64,000 bases of DNA, from assembly GCF_009208565.1 (NCBI RefSeq), contig NZ_WFLK01000001.1:595032-659031 (forward strand), read 5' to 3'. Position 1 is the first letter of the stretch; every line of letters begins with the position of its first letter. The position numbers and the translations under genes were made by a program. Shown one piece after another: positions 8,748-18,712 of this stretch. The notes below the pieces were generated by a model, which did no database searches, was not told where the DNA came from, and saw nothing but the letters and a program-made list of their open reading frames with translations. The stretch is from Janthinobacterium aquaticum (GTDB taxonomy: Bacteria; Pseudomonadota; Gammaproteobacteria; Burkholderiales; Burkholderiaceae_D).

Positions 8748-10010
8748 ATGAATCGTGGTTTTTATACCATCATGGCAGCGCAGTTCTTTTCGTCGCTGGC
8801 CGATAACGCCCTTTTTTTTGTCGCCGTTGATTTATTGGTGTCCATGAAGTCCCCAGCGTGGATTACCCCGCTGCTAAAACTCTCATTTGTCCTCTTTTAC
8901 GTGCTGTTGGCAGCTTTTGTTGGCGCTTTCGCCGATTCCTTGCCAAAGGGCAAGGTCATGTTCATTGCCAACACCGTTAAAATCTTCGGCTGTGCCCTGG
9001 TTTTCTTCCATGTTCATCCGCTGCTGGCCTATGCCGTGGTCGGTTTTGGCGCGGCCGTGTACTCGCCAGCCAAGTACGGCATCCTGACCGAACTTTTGCC
9101 CCCCGAGAAACTGGTGGCAGCCAATGGCTGGATCGAAGGACTAACCGTCAGCTCGATTATCCTCGGTACGGTGATGGGCGGTGCGCTGGTCAGCGGCCAT
9201 GTGTCGGACATGCTGCTGTCAATTGACATCCCGCTGATCGACACCGGCATTACTTCCAAGTCGGAAGCGGCGCTATGCGTGGTAGTAGGTATCTATGTGA
9301 TCGCCGCACTGGCCAACCTCAAGATTCCCGATACCGGCTGCGTCTACCCGCATCAGGAACGCAATCCTATCAAACTGATCGCCGACTTTGCGAACTGCTA
9401 CTCGATACTCTGGAAAGACAAGCTGGGCCAGATCACCCTGGGCGTGACTACCCTGTTCTGGGGCGCCGGCGCCACCTTGCAGCTGATCGTGCTGGAGTGG
9501 GCCAAGCAATCACTGCATATGCCATTCGACAAAGCGACCAGCCTGGTGGGCGTGGTAGCCATCGGTGTAGCGCTCGGCGCGGTAGCGTCGGCACGCTTTA
9601 TTCCGCTGCGCAAATCGCTGACCGTCATTCCACTGGGCATCATCATGGGTATTATCGTGATGATGATGACGCAAGTGCACTCTGTCTGGGTTGCCTATCC
9701 GCTGCTGGTGCTGATCGGTGCCCTGTCCGGCTTTTTCGTGGTGCCGATGAACGCCCTGCTGCAGCACCGCGGTCACGTACTGATGAGCGCAGGCCATTCG
9801 ATTGCGGTACAGAACTTCAATGAAAACCTGTCGATCCTGACCATGCTGGCCGTCTATTCGGTGATGATCCGCCTGCACCTGCCGCTCAATATCATCATTA
9901 CCCTGTTCGGGCTGTTCGTGGCCGGCACCATGTTCCTGATCATGCGCCGCCATAAAATGAACCAGGCCGAGCATGACAACCTGTCGCTGATTGGCGAGCA
10001 CAAGCATTAA
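8748..10010 (+). CDS. lplT: Lysophospholipid transporter LplT
   Basis: A 420-residue major-facilitator protein of the inner membrane. LplT flips lysophospholipids inward for re-acylation by the Aas acyltransferase. The start MNRGFYTIMAAQFFSSLADNALFFVAVDLL and the loop GAFADSLPKGKVMFIAN are typical of LplT, as is VYSPAKYGILTELLPPEKLVAANGWIEGLTVSSIILGTV. About twelve hydrophobic segments are present. No aas gene is adjacent, in contrast with enterobacteria. The gene is followed by a REP-like repeat and then by the convergent DUF1853 gene. Confidence 0.93.
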   Translation: MNRGFYTIMAAQFFSSLADNALFFVAVDLLVSMKSPAWITPLLKLSFVLFYVLLAAFVGAFADSLPKGKVMFIANTVKIFGCALVFFHVHPLLAYAVVGFGAAVYSPAKYGILTELLPPEKLVAANGWIEGLTVSSIILGTVMGGALVSGHVSDMLLSIDIPLIDTGITSKSEAALCVVVGIYVIAALANLKIPDTGCVYPHQERNPIKLIADFANCYSILWKDKLGQITLGVTTLFWGAGATLQLIVLEWAKQSLHMPFDKATSLVGVVAIGVALGAVASARFIPLRKSLTVIPLGIIMGIIVMMMTQVHSVWVAYPLLVLIGALSGFFVVPMNALLQHRGHVLMSAGHSIAVQNFNENLSILTMLAVYSVMIRLHLPLNIIITLFGLFVAGTMFLIMRRHKMNQAEHDNLSLIGEHKH

Positions 10011-10043
10011 GATCCGCTTCCGACGGGGCTTCCGACGTGGCAC

Positions 10044-10120
10044 GTAGGTCGGATTAGGCCCTTCGGGCCGTAATCCGACAATATTGTTGGCGTCAGCGGT
10101 GTTGTCGGATTACGCGATTA
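10044..10120. repeat. REP-like composite palindrome, copy A (right arm truncated)
   Basis: The left hairpin starts GTAGGTCGGATTA, has a GGCCC-TTC-GGGCC loop stem and closes with TAATCCGACAA. After a linker a second arm starts TTGTCGGATTACGC, but the expected closing arm is missing. The element sits between the convergent genes lplT and DUF1853. Its last bases overlap the DUF1853 stop codon at 10118-10120. It could fold as a bidirectional terminator. Confidence 0.75.
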
Positions 10121-11035
10121 CGCCGGCAGCATCCCCGCCTGCCTCCGCTCGCCGGCGCGCTCGGCCCAGTCGTCGGGCACCACGAAACCGCGCGCCACTT
10201 CGACCTGCCAGCCGTCGACCGTTTCGACTTCGGCCACCATATAAGGCTGCGCCAGTGGCATCGCCAGTTCGCCGGCAGCCAGTACTTGCTCATCACGTCC
10301 TTTGTACGGCGCCAGCCATTGCAGGCGCGGCAGCAGCACATAGGCGCGCGCCGGCAATTGACGGGCAGTGCACCAGAATCCATGCGCATGAGCGGGCGCG
10401 ATGCCGGTCATGGCTTGCACCACACCTTGCGGATAAAACAGCCAGCCCTTGACCAGCGCCTGCGCAGCCTCCACCGGTTGCGGCAGCAAGGGCTGCGCAG
10501 CCGGATGGCTGGCCAGCGCCAGCTGCTTGTCGAAGATCTTGCGCATCTTCAGGCCCAGCGCATCGGCCAGGTTGGGGCCGATCAGATGATTCAAGGCGGC
10601 ATCGGGCGCGCCGTCGAGCAGATAGAATTTGGTGGCCAGTTCCCAGTGCAGCAAGTGCTCGCCCTGGCGCAGCAGGAAGTCGAACTCGCCCACCGTGTCG
10701 TTGCGGCTGGCGCGCACCTGCAGGCCGTGGGCAAATAATTGTCCGTGCTGCTCGAAATAAAAGGCCAGCAGCTTTTCAGCATAAAGGCCGAGACGCGAGT
10801 ACACCTTGTCGCCAAAGGCGGCATCAAACGGCGCCGGATCGCGCTGCAGCCCTGCCAGCCAGTCGGCTACCGCCGGCGTAACGACACCCAGGCTGGCAAT
10901 GCGCCCTTGCCAGGCGGGACTATTTGCATCGAGCAGGTTGGGTGAATCGAGCAGCCAGGCCAGCGCGCGCACGCGCGGCTCGGTCAGATGGCTCCAGCGC
11001 TGTTCAAAGCGGCGCTGGAAGTTCTGCTCAGCCAT
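10118..11035 (-). CDS. DUF1853 family protein
   Basis: A 305-residue cytoplasmic protein begun at the ATG at 11035, which overlaps the stop of the upstream uracil-DNA glycosylase gene by eight bases, a sign of translational coupling. The core LGLYAEKLLAFYFEQHG and NDTVGEFDFLLRQGEHLLHWELATKFYLL are the conserved parts of DUF1853. The E-x-D plus H-W-E-x-A-x-K pattern resembles the active site of PD-(D/E)XK nuclease-fold proteins, so a nucleic-acid role is plausible but unproven. It is the last gene of the tsaB-rimI-udg chain. The stop codon is provided at the edge of a REP-like repeat. Confidence 0.75.
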   Translation of the reverse strand: MAEQNFQRRFEQRWSHLTEPRVRALAWLLDSPNLLDANSPAWQGRIASLGVVTPAVADWLAGLQRDPAPFDAAFGDKVYSRLGLYAEKLLAFYFEQHGQLFAHGLQVRASRNDTVGEFDFLLRQGEHLLHWELATKFYLLDGAPDAALNHLIGPNLADALGLKMRKIFDKQLALASHPAAQPLLPQPVEAAQALVKGWLFYPQGVVQAMTGIAPAHAHGFWCTARQLPARAYVLLPRLQWLAPYKGRDEQVLAAGELAMPLAQPYMVAEVETVDGWQVEVARGFVVPDDWAERAGERRQAGMLPA

Positions 11036-11894
11036 GCGTGCTTTTTGCCAGGCACAAGTCGGCCCAGGCACGCGCCTTGGCCCGGCCGGTGTCGTCCTGC
11101 AGCAGTGCTTCAGGATGGAAGGTCGCAATCAGCGACATCGCCCCCAACTGGCGCACCTTGCCGCGTACCGGCTTTTCAGTGGGCATCATGCCTGCCGCGG
11201 CCATCGAACCGAGCGTGACAATGGTGCGCGGCTGCAGCAGCGCCAGTTCGCGCTCGAAATATGGCCGGCAGGCAGCCGATTCGGCTTGCGTCGGCAAGCG
11301 TTCCTGGCCGGCTTCATCGAGCGGCCGGCATTTGAGCAGATGCGTGACATAGGTGTCGCGCCCGGTATCGAGGTCGATGGCCTTGAGCATATTGTCGAGC
11401 AGTTTTCCCTGGTCGCCCGGCAAGGCGCGCTGTTCGCGCTCCTCAAGGCGCGACGGGCTGCTGGCCAGCATCAGCCAGTCGGCCTGACGGTTGCCGCGCC
11501 CCATCACCACGCCCTTGCGCGACTTGCACAAGTCGCAGCGCGTGCACTTGGCCACGGCGCCAGCCAGGCTGTCCCAGTCCATGGCGGCAATCTCGGCATC
11601 GGTGACCGGCTGGGCTGCCGGCGGTGCGGGCGCGTCGTCAAACCAGGCCGTGTCTTCCGCTACAGGCAAAGCGACCGGCGCAGGCGGCACGGCGGCTGGC
11701 GCCACCACCGCTGGCGGCGGCACTGTTTCAGCAACCTCAACCACCCTGGCAATCTCTGGCATGGCCTGCACAACAGGCACGATGGGCTCAGGCGCTGCCT
11801 CGATCACCTCCTGCAGCTCAGGCGCCGCGCCCTGGCGCAAGCGCCATAGCGGGCCGATGCCCATTTCATCGAGAAACACGGCGCTGCGGCTCAT
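11028..11894 (-). CDS. Family 4-type uracil-DNA glycosylase (divergent)
   Basis: A 288-residue protein begun at the ATG at 11894, which overlaps the rimI stop (ATGA). Residues about 20-100 are a Pro/Ala/Val-rich, probably disordered linker. The C-terminal domain has CTRCDLCKSRK, then KCRP and SAACRPY, giving the cysteine spacing of the 4Fe-4S cluster in family 4 uracil-DNA glycosylases. Helix motif LQPRTIVTLGSMAA and the end motif TFHPEALL fit the fold. The active-site loop normally reading GEAPG-x-x-E is ASSPSRLEE here, so base specificity or activity may differ. These enzymes remove uracil from DNA. Confidence 0.75.
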   Translation of the reverse strand: MSRSAVFLDEMGIGPLWRLRQGAAPELQEVIEAAPEPIVPVVQAMPEIARVVEVAETVPPPAVVAPAAVPPAPVALPVAEDTAWFDDAPAPPAAQPVTDAEIAAMDWDSLAGAVAKCTRCDLCKSRKGVVMGRGNRQADWLMLASSPSRLEEREQRALPGDQGKLLDNMLKAIDLDTGRDTYVTHLLKCRPLDEAGQERLPTQAESAACRPYFERELALLQPRTIVTLGSMAAAGMMPTEKPVRGKVRQLGAMSLIATFHPEALLQDDTGRAKARAWADLCLAKSTHG

Positions 11895-12379
11895 AATGGG
11901 GTTCCCAGACCAGGCTCCAGACTGAACCGCATCACAATGGCGTCCTCGCGCTGCCCATTGCTCGCAGGATAGTAGCCCTTGCGCCGGCCGATCTGCTTGA
12001 AACCATGGCGCTGGTACAGGTCGAGCGCGCGCAGATTGGTCGGGCGCACTTCCAGCAGCATCGACTCCATGCCGAGCTCGCGCGCGCAGGCGCAGCACTG
12101 TGCCAGCAGATGGCGGCCCAGGCCCTGCCCTTGCAGCGCGCCATCGACGGCCACATTGAGCAGATGGCCTTCATCGACTACCGGCATGACCACAAAGTAA
12201 CCGAGCAAGGTGCCGTCGCTGTCGCGCAGCACGCGCGCCGGATAATTGCTTTTGAGTGAATCGGCAAAGTTGCCCAGCGTCCAGGGATGCGGATAGACGC
12301 GCAGCTCCAGCGCCAGCACCTCGTCCAGATCGGCCTCGCGCATCGGCGCCAGGCTCAGGCGCGCCAGGTCGGCTGTCAT
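11891..12379 (-). CDS. rimI: Ribosomal protein S18-alanine N-acetyltransferase RimI
   Basis: A 162-residue GNAT acetyltransferase, normal for RimI, which acetylates the N-terminus of ribosomal protein S18. The acetyl-CoA loop is in LLNVAVDGALQGQGLGRHLL near residue 75, and the family segment MLLEVRPTNLRALDLYQRHGFKQIGRRKGYYP follows. The ATG at 12379 overlaps the tsaB stop codon (ATGA), and its own stop overlaps the next gene, so the group is a tight operon. The tsaB-rimI pairing is widespread and supports the assignment. Confidence 0.92.
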   Translation of the reverse strand: MTADLARLSLAPMREADLDEVLALELRVYPHPWTLGNFADSLKSNYPARVLRDSDGTLLGYFVVMPVVDEGHLLNVAVDGALQGQGLGRHLLAQCCACARELGMESMLLEVRPTNLRALDLYQRHGFKQIGRRKGYYPASNGQREDAIVMRFSLEPGLGTPL

Positions 12380-13098
12380 TGCCCTGCCCCCTCAACCACC
12401 TTGGCAGCCTTGGCGGCGTTGATGACGGCGCGCTCGGCGCTGGTGTACGCAATCTTGTTGCGCAGATACAGCGGCTGGGCTTCGGCAGCCGTCACCGTCT
12501 GGCCGGCAGCAAAGGCGCGCTGCGCCAACTGGCCGACCTGGATGGCGTGCGGCATGATGGCGGCGTCTGCCGTGGCAATGCAGGGCAAGGCAGCCAGCTC
12601 GTCGGCATAGGCGGCAAAGCCGTTGCCGCAAGCGACCACGTCGCCCTCCGGCGCCACCGCACCAGGCGCACTGAGCACCGGCGGCAACACTGTCTGCATG
12701 GCACCGGCAAGATCGTACTGCGCCCAATACACTTCGCCCATGCGCGCATCGAGCACCGTCAGCACGCGCTGTGCGCCATGCTGTTGCTGGCAAGCGAGCG
12801 CCATGGCGTCGAGCGTCACCACCGGTACTACCGGCAAACCGGCGCCATAGGCCAGGCCCTGGGCGATGCCGCAGGCGGTACGCACGCCGGTAAACGAGCC
12901 CGGGCCGGAGCCATAGGCAATTGCATCGCAATCGGCCAGCGCAATACCGGCCTCGGCCAGCAGTTCCTGCACCAGCGGCAAGATGGCCTGGGAGTGGGTG
13001 CGCACACCCGACGATGCACGGCTCAACACGACATCGCCACGCAACAGGGCGCACGATGCCAGTTCGGAAGAAGTTTCAATAGCAAGTATGGTAGACAT
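12376..13098 (-). CDS. tsaB: tRNA threonylcarbamoyladenosine biosynthesis protein TsaB
   Basis: A 240-residue protein begun at the ATG at 13098 (MSTILAIETSSELASCALL); the upstream twelve codons of the longer frame do not fit the family. TsaB is the non-catalytic ASKHA-fold partner that dimerises with TsaD in making t6A37 of tRNA. Conserved pieces include GVRTHSQAILPLVQELL and YGSGPGSFTGVRTACGIAQGLAYG. Its stop overlaps the start of rimI. Confidence 0.93.
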   Translation of the reverse strand: MSTILAIETSSELASCALLRGDVVLSRASSGVRTHSQAILPLVQELLAEAGIALADCDAIAYGSGPGSFTGVRTACGIAQGLAYGAGLPVVPVVTLDAMALACQQQHGAQRVLTVLDARMGEVYWAQYDLAGAMQTVLPPVLSAPGAVAPEGDVVACGNGFAAYADELAALPCIATADAAIMPHAIQVGQLAQRAFAAGQTVTAAEAQPLYLRNKIAYTSAERAVINAAKAAKVVEGAGQ

Positions 13099-13210
13099 GG
13101 CGTATTTTAACCTGTGGCGCCGCCGATGCACCAACTGCAGCCGATACTACGCCGTGGCCGGCGCAGCTATAATGTCAGGCTCGCATCCCTCCAACTGACC
13201 TGGCCTGCCC

Positions 13211-14425
13211 GTGAATCCACTTCTGTCAAAACTGCAACCCTATCCATTTGAAAAGCTGCGTCAGCTGTTTGCCGGCGTGAGCGCCAACGCTGCCTACAAG
13301 CCGATCAGCCTGGGCATGGGCGAACCGAAACACCCGACGCCGGCCTTTATCGAGCAGGCGCTGATCGACAACATCAACGGCCTGGCCAGCTACCCGACCA
13401 CCATCGGCACGCCGGCGCTGCGCGAGGCGATCGCGGGCTGGCTGCAGCGCCGCTATCAGATTCCGGCGCTCGACGCGGCCACGCAGATTTTGCCGGTCAA
13501 TGGTTCGCGCGAAGCGCTGTTTGCGCTGGCGCAAACCGTGATCGACCCGGCTGCCGGTTCGCTGGTGATCAGCCCGAACCCGTTCTACCAGATCTATGAA
13601 GGCGCCGCCTACCTGGCCGGCGCCGAGCCGTATTTTGTGAATTCCGATCCGGTCCGCAACTTCGGCTGCGACTACGACAGCGTACCTGCTTCCGTGTGGG
13701 AAAAGGTCAAGCTGTTGTTCCTGTGCTCGCCCGGCAATCCGACCGGCGCCGTACTCACCTTGACCGACTGGGAAAACCTGTTTGCGCTGTCCGAACGCTA
13801 CGACTTCGTGATTGCCGCCGACGAATGCTATTCCGAGATCTACCACGGAGACACGCCGCCGCTGGGCGCGATGCAGGCAGCCCATATGCTGGGCCTGTCC
13901 AGCGTCGAGCGCCCGTATGCGCGCCTGGTGGTGTTTTCCAGCCTGTCCAAGCGCTCCAACGTGCCGGGCATGCGCTCGGGCTTTGTGGCCGGCGACGCCG
14001 AAGTACTGAAAAAATTCCTGCTTTACCGCACCTACCACGGCGGGGCCATGAGCCCTGCCGTGCAGGCGGCCTCGGTCGCGGCCTGGAACGACGAAACCCA
14101 TGTCGAAGACAATCGCGCCCAATACCGTGCCAAGTTCGACGCCATTACCCCGCTGCTGCAGACGGTAATGGATGTCGCCTTGCCCGACGCCGGCTTTTAC
14201 CTGTGGGCTGACGTCAGCCGCACCGGCCTGTCGGACACCGAGTTCGCGCAGCGCCTGTACGCCGAATATAATGTCACCGTCCTGCCAGGAAGCTATCTGG
14301 CGCGCGACGCGCACGGCATCAATCCGGGACGCAACCGCATCCGCATGGCGCTGGTGGCCGAAACGGCCGAAGGCCTCGAGGCAGCGCAGCGCATAGTAAA
14401 ATTCTGCCAGCAGCTTTCCGCATAA
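13211..14425 (+). CDS. dapC: Succinyldiaminopimelate transaminase DapC
   Basis: A 404-residue class I/II PLP aminotransferase starting at a GTG at 13211. DapC converts N-succinyl-2-amino-6-oxopimelate with glutamate to N-succinyl-LL-diaminopimelate in lysine and peptidoglycan synthesis. Visible motifs are [11 protein letters not shown] around residue 176, the Asp-Glu of [10 protein letters not shown], the Schiff-base lysine in [17 protein letters not shown] near residue 240, and the carboxylate-binding arginine in NRIRMALV near the C-terminus. The gene is 29 bases upstream of dapD, which fixes the assignment among similar aminotransferases. Confidence 0.93.
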   Translation: MNPLLSKLQPYPFEKLRQLFAGVSANAAYKPISLGMGEPKHPTPAFIEQALIDNINGLASYPTTIGTPALREAIAGWLQRRYQIPALDAATQILPVNGSREALFALAQTVIDPAAGSLVISPNPFYQIYEGAAYLAGAEPYFVNSDPVRNFGCDYDSVPASVWEKVKLLFLCSPGNPTGAVLTLTDWENLFALSERYDFVIAADECYSEIYHGDTPPLGAMQAAHMLGLSSVERPYARLVVFSSLSKRSNVPGMRSGFVAGDAEVLKKFLLYRTYHGGAMSPAVQAASVAAWNDETHVEDNRAQYRAKFDAITPLLQTVMDVALPDAGFYLWADVSRTGLSDTEFAQRLYAEYNVTVLPGSYLARDAHGINPGRNRIRMALVAETAEGLEAAQRIVKFCQQLSA

Positions 14426-14454
14426 CCGTATTTCAATCCACACAAGACTTCATC

Positions 14455-15282
14455 ATGAGCCAACAACTGCAAAACATTATCGACCAGGCCTGGGAAAACC
14501 GCGCCGAGATCAATCCGGGCAACGGCGCTGCCGAACTGCGCGACGCCGTATCGCACGTGATCAACGGCCTGGACAACGGCAGCATCCGCGTTGCCGAAAA
14601 AACCAGCGGTGACTGGGTGGTCAACCAGTGGGTCAAGAAAGCCGTGCTGCTGTCGTTCCGCCTGGAAAACAACGTCGTCATGCCGTCCGACGGCACCATG
14701 CAGTTCTACGACAAGGTACCGACCAAGTTTGCCAACTACACGCCGGAAGACTTCGCCAAAGGCGGCTTCCGCGTGGTGCCGCCGGCAGTCGCCCGCCGCG
14801 GCTCGTTTATCGCCAAGAATGTGGTGCTGATGCCGTCGTACGTCAATATCGGCGCCTACGTCGATGAAGGCGCGATGGTTGATACCTGGGCCACCGTCGG
14901 CTCCTGCGCCCAGATCGGCAAGAACGTCCACCTGTCCGGCGGCGTCGGCATCGGCGGCGTGCTCGAACCGATGCAGGCCAACCCGACCATTATCGAAGAC
15001 AACTGCTTTATCGGCGCCCGCTCGGAAATCGTCGAAGGCGTGATCGTTGAAGAAAACTCGGTGATCTCGATGGGCGTGTATATCGGCCAGTCGACCAAGA
15101 TCTACGACCGCGCCACCGGCGAAGTGACCTACGGCCGCGTGCCGGCCGGCTCGGTCGTGGTATCGGGCAACCTGCCTTCGGAAGACGGCAAGTACTCGCT
15201 GTACTGCGCCGTGATCGTCAAGCGCGTGGACGCCAAGACCCGCGCCAAGACCGGCATCAACGAACTGCTGCGCGGTATTTGA
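14455..15282 (+). CDS. dapD: Tetrahydrodipicolinate N-succinyltransferase DapD
   Basis: A 275-residue left-handed beta-helix acyltransferase, the standard length. It transfers succinyl from succinyl-CoA to tetrahydrodipicolinate, the step before DapC. The N-terminal helical domain is followed by hexapeptide repeats from about residue 110 to 230, including the segment [20 protein letters not shown] and [11 protein letters not shown], both diagnostic. A Rho-independent terminator follows within 50 bases, so dapC-dapD form a unit ending here. Confidence 0.97.
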   Translation: MSQQLQNIIDQAWENRAEINPGNGAAELRDAVSHVINGLDNGSIRVAEKTSGDWVVNQWVKKAVLLSFRLENNVVMPSDGTMQFYDKVPTKFANYTPEDFAKGGFRVVPPAVARRGSFIAKNVVLMPSYVNIGAYVDEGAMVDTWATVGSCAQIGKNVHLSGGVGIGGVLEPMQANPTIIEDNCFIGARSEIVEGVIVEENSVISMGVYIGQSTKIYDRATGEVTYGRVPAGSVVVSGNLPSEDGKYSLYCAVIVKRVDAKTRAKTGINELLRGI

Positions 15283-15306
15283 TCAGGCCGGCTGCAGCGC
15301 TGAAGT

Positions 15307-15340
15307 AAAAATGTCCCGTTTATGCGGGACATTTTTTATT
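15307..15340 (+). terminator. Rho-independent terminator after dapD
   Basis: An eight-base perfect stem ATGTCCCG / CGGGACAT with a six-base loop is flanked by AAAA and TTTTTT, so the hairpin runs into a T tract. Confidence 0.9.
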
Positions 15341-15505
15341 ACGCATACCATGCTCGCTGGCTGTGCGAACGTGCGCAACGGATGCTGACGAGCCACCTCC
15401 CCCCTATTGCGCCGCCAGCCTCTCTTCTGGCACAACTGAACTTGCTTGCGGCACGCACACCTTGTCTGCGGCAGACTGCTGAGCGGCACGCTGGACTGGC
15501 AACTG

Positions 15506-15928
15506 TCAGCTAACAAGACTGGACTTTACAAAAAAAGAAAAACTTTCAACATCAAATTCCGAGGGAGTATTTATATCAAAATTATCAAATGTGTAGCCAA
15601 TTTTATTAAAAACATCACTCTTGAAATCTTCTTCAGTCATATTTCTAGCCAAATCCGGATCAACCACAACAATAATGCCCAATCCCTTCATTAGTTCTTT
15701 CGTCCTGAAATCCTGAAAGATTTCTATGCCATGATTTAACCTGGCCTCTTCCAGCGTAGACGATGCCTCAAAATAAGTTACATATAGACATATCGTAAAT
15801 GTATCAAGCCCTCCTCCGAAATCTTGCCCCTTGTACGCATCATTCATGCGCTTTTTTATTAAAACAGCTATCTTTCCAGCCACATCAGAGAACTCAGGGA
15901 TAACCACAGTCGTACAGTAAAGTTTCAT
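15506..15928 (-). CDS. Orphan hypothetical protein, AT-rich
   Basis: A 140-residue protein of unknown function, acidic overall, with no signal peptide and no membrane segment. It begins MKLYCTTVVIPEFSDVAGKIAVLIKKRMNDAYKG. The codons are markedly A/T-ending, unlike every neighbouring gene, and the upstream region is also AT-rich, which points to recent acquisition. It lies opposite in direction to the dap genes and separates dapC-dapD from yffB-dapE. The size and isolated placement would suit an orphan immunity protein or a cargo gene, but nothing in the sequence proves that. Only a weak ribosome binding site is seen. Confidence 0.55.
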   Translation of the reverse strand: MKLYCTTVVIPEFSDVAGKIAVLIKKRMNDAYKGQDFGGGLDTFTICLYVTYFEASSTLEEARLNHGIEIFQDFRTKELMKGLGIIVVVDPDLARNMTEEDFKSDVFNKIGYTFDNFDINTPSEFDVESFSFFVKSSLVS

Positions 15929-16187
15929 ATATAACCATTAATTAAATTTACAATTTACCGGACGGAAATTTAATGCCATGTGAATTATTTGATTAATTTT
16001 ATGCCTTATTGAAGTCCAGTTACACGTATTGAGCGACAGCGCAATGGCTTCAAGCTCGTCCTTGATGCTGCCTGCTTACCGCAGACAGCGACCGGCAAGC
16101 CCCTCCGAAGTATAATACCGGGTAAATCTGCTTCTTTCCGCGAATGCAAGCACCCCGCTCAAGCCTTACTGACACGCCTCCCACACC

Positions 16188-16541
16188 ATGACCATCACCC
16201 TCTACGGCATCCCCAACTGCGATACCGTCAAAAAAGCCCGCACCTGGCTCAGCGACCACCAGCACGACTTCACCTTTCATGACTTCAAGAAACAGGGCCT
16301 GCAACACGCCACGGTCGAGCATTGGCTGACGCAGCTGCCCTGGGATGTGCTGGTCAACAAGAAGGGCACGACCTGGCGCGCCCTGAGCGACGAGCGCAAG
16401 GCCGGCATTGTCGATGCAGCCAGCGCGCTGGAGCTGATGCTGGAAAACCCGTCCATCATCAAGCGCCCGGTGCTCGATGTCGATGGCAGGTTCAGCGTGG
16501 CGTTTTCCGATGCGCAGTACACCACTCTTTTCGCAGGCTGA
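16188..16541 (+). CDS. yffB: Spx/MgsR/ArsC-like thioredoxin-fold protein (YffB type)
   Basis: A 117-residue protein of the arsenate-reductase-like fold. The opening ITLYGIPNCDTVKKARTWL carries a single active-site cysteine in the IPNCDTVKKAR motif typical of YffB-type proteins, and the end has NPSIIKRPVLDVDGRFSVAFSDAQY, where the arginine-proline pair of the fold is conserved. YffB adjoins dapE in E. coli and here lies three bases upstream of dapE, so the pairing is old. True arsenate reduction is not indicated; a glutathione-dependent reductase role has been suggested for the family. Confidence 0.85.
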   Translation: MTITLYGIPNCDTVKKARTWLSDHQHDFTFHDFKKQGLQHATVEHWLTQLPWDVLVNKKGTTWRALSDERKAGIVDAASALELMLENPSIIKRPVLDVDGRFSVAFSDAQYTTLFAG

Positions 16542-17681
<1,140 letters not shown>

Positions 17682-17734
17682 ATCAATACCGAGGTCCGCC
17701 ATGCGGACCAGAACACCGTCTTTTCGAGAACGCC

Positions 17735-18625
17735 ATGACACCGAATCCGTTTACCACGCCACGCGACCTGCTGCGCTACGCCACCACCCGCTTCAACACC
17801 GCCAAGCTGTTTTTCGGCCACGGCAGCGCCGAGGCGTTTGACGAAGCCGCCTATCTGATCCTGCACACTTTGAAGCTGCCGCTGGACAAGCTCGAACCGT
17901 TCCTCGACGCCAAGCTGATGCCATCGGAAGTGGCCAGCGTGATGGCCGTGATCGACCGCCGCAGCATCGACCGCGTGCCGGCCGCCTACATCACCAAAGA
18001 AGCCTGGCTGGGCACCTACAATTTCTACGTCGACGAGCGCGTGATCGTGCCGCGCTCCTTTATTGCCGAGCTGATTCCCGAATATTTTTCGCCTTGGGTG
18101 GCAGAGCCGGAAGCGGTGGAAAATATCCTCGAACTGTGCACGGGTTCAGGCTGCCTGTCGATCATGATGGCCGACGCCTTCCCGAGCGCCACCGTGGACG
18201 CGGTCGATATCTCGCCTGACGCGCTGGCCGTGGCCAAACGCAACGTCGACACCTACAAACTTGAATCGCGCATCAATTTGATCCAGTCCGACCTGTACGC
18301 CAACGTGCCGGCCAAGAAGTACAACATGATTGTCACCAACCCGCCGTACGTCAATTCGGCCTCGATGAAGGCGCTGCCGCAGGAATACCTGGCCGAGCCG
18401 CAAATCGCGCTCGACGGCGGCAGCGACGGCATGGACCTGGTGCGCAAGATTATCGCCGGCGCCGCCGAGCGCCTGACCGACGATGGCATTTTGATGGTTG
18501 AAATCGGCAACGAGCGCGAATTTGCCGAAGCCGCCTTTGGCGAGCTGGGCCTGACCTGGCTGACTACCAGCGCTGGCGACGATATGGTGTTTCTGCTGAC
18601 GGCGGAGCAGTTGAAGCTGGTTTAA
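17735..18625 (+). CDS. prmB: Ribosomal protein L3 glutamine N5-methyltransferase PrmB
   Basis: A 296-residue SAM-dependent methyltransferase of the HemK/PrmC type. PrmB methylates a glutamine of ribosomal protein L3. The SAM-binding loop is NILELCTGSGCLSIMMA around residue 130, and the catalytic NPPY motif, in MIVTNPPYVNSASMKALP, is near residue 205. The N-terminal helical domain, with the segment RSFIAELIPEYFSPWV before the SAM fold, matches PrmB rather than PrmC. It follows dapE by about 50 bases. Confidence 0.92.
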   Translation: MTPNPFTTPRDLLRYATTRFNTAKLFFGHGSAEAFDEAAYLILHTLKLPLDKLEPFLDAKLMPSEVASVMAVIDRRSIDRVPAAYITKEAWLGTYNFYVDERVIVPRSFIAELIPEYFSPWVAEPEAVENILELCTGSGCLSIMMADAFPSATVDAVDISPDALAVAKRNVDTYKLESRINLIQSDLYANVPAKKYNMIVTNPPYVNSASMKALPQEYLAEPQIALDGGSDGMDLVRKIIAGAAERLTDDGILMVEIGNEREFAEAAFGELGLTWLTTSAGDDMVFLLTAEQLKLV

Positions 18626-18640
18626 TCAGGCACCAATGAC

Positions 18641-18692
18641 GTCAACAATGTTGTCGGATTACGCGGGGCTTTGCCCCACTAATCCGACCTAC
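18641..18692. repeat. REP-like palindrome, copy B (single arm)
   Basis: This copy has the linker GTCAACAATG, then TTGTCGGATTACG, a GGGGC/GCCCC inner stem, and closes TAATCCGACCTAC. It corresponds to the right half of the composite element and lies between the codirectional genes prmB and the ABC-F gene. Confidence 0.75.
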
Positions 18693-18712
18693 GTAACACC
18701 ACAAAGAAAAAA

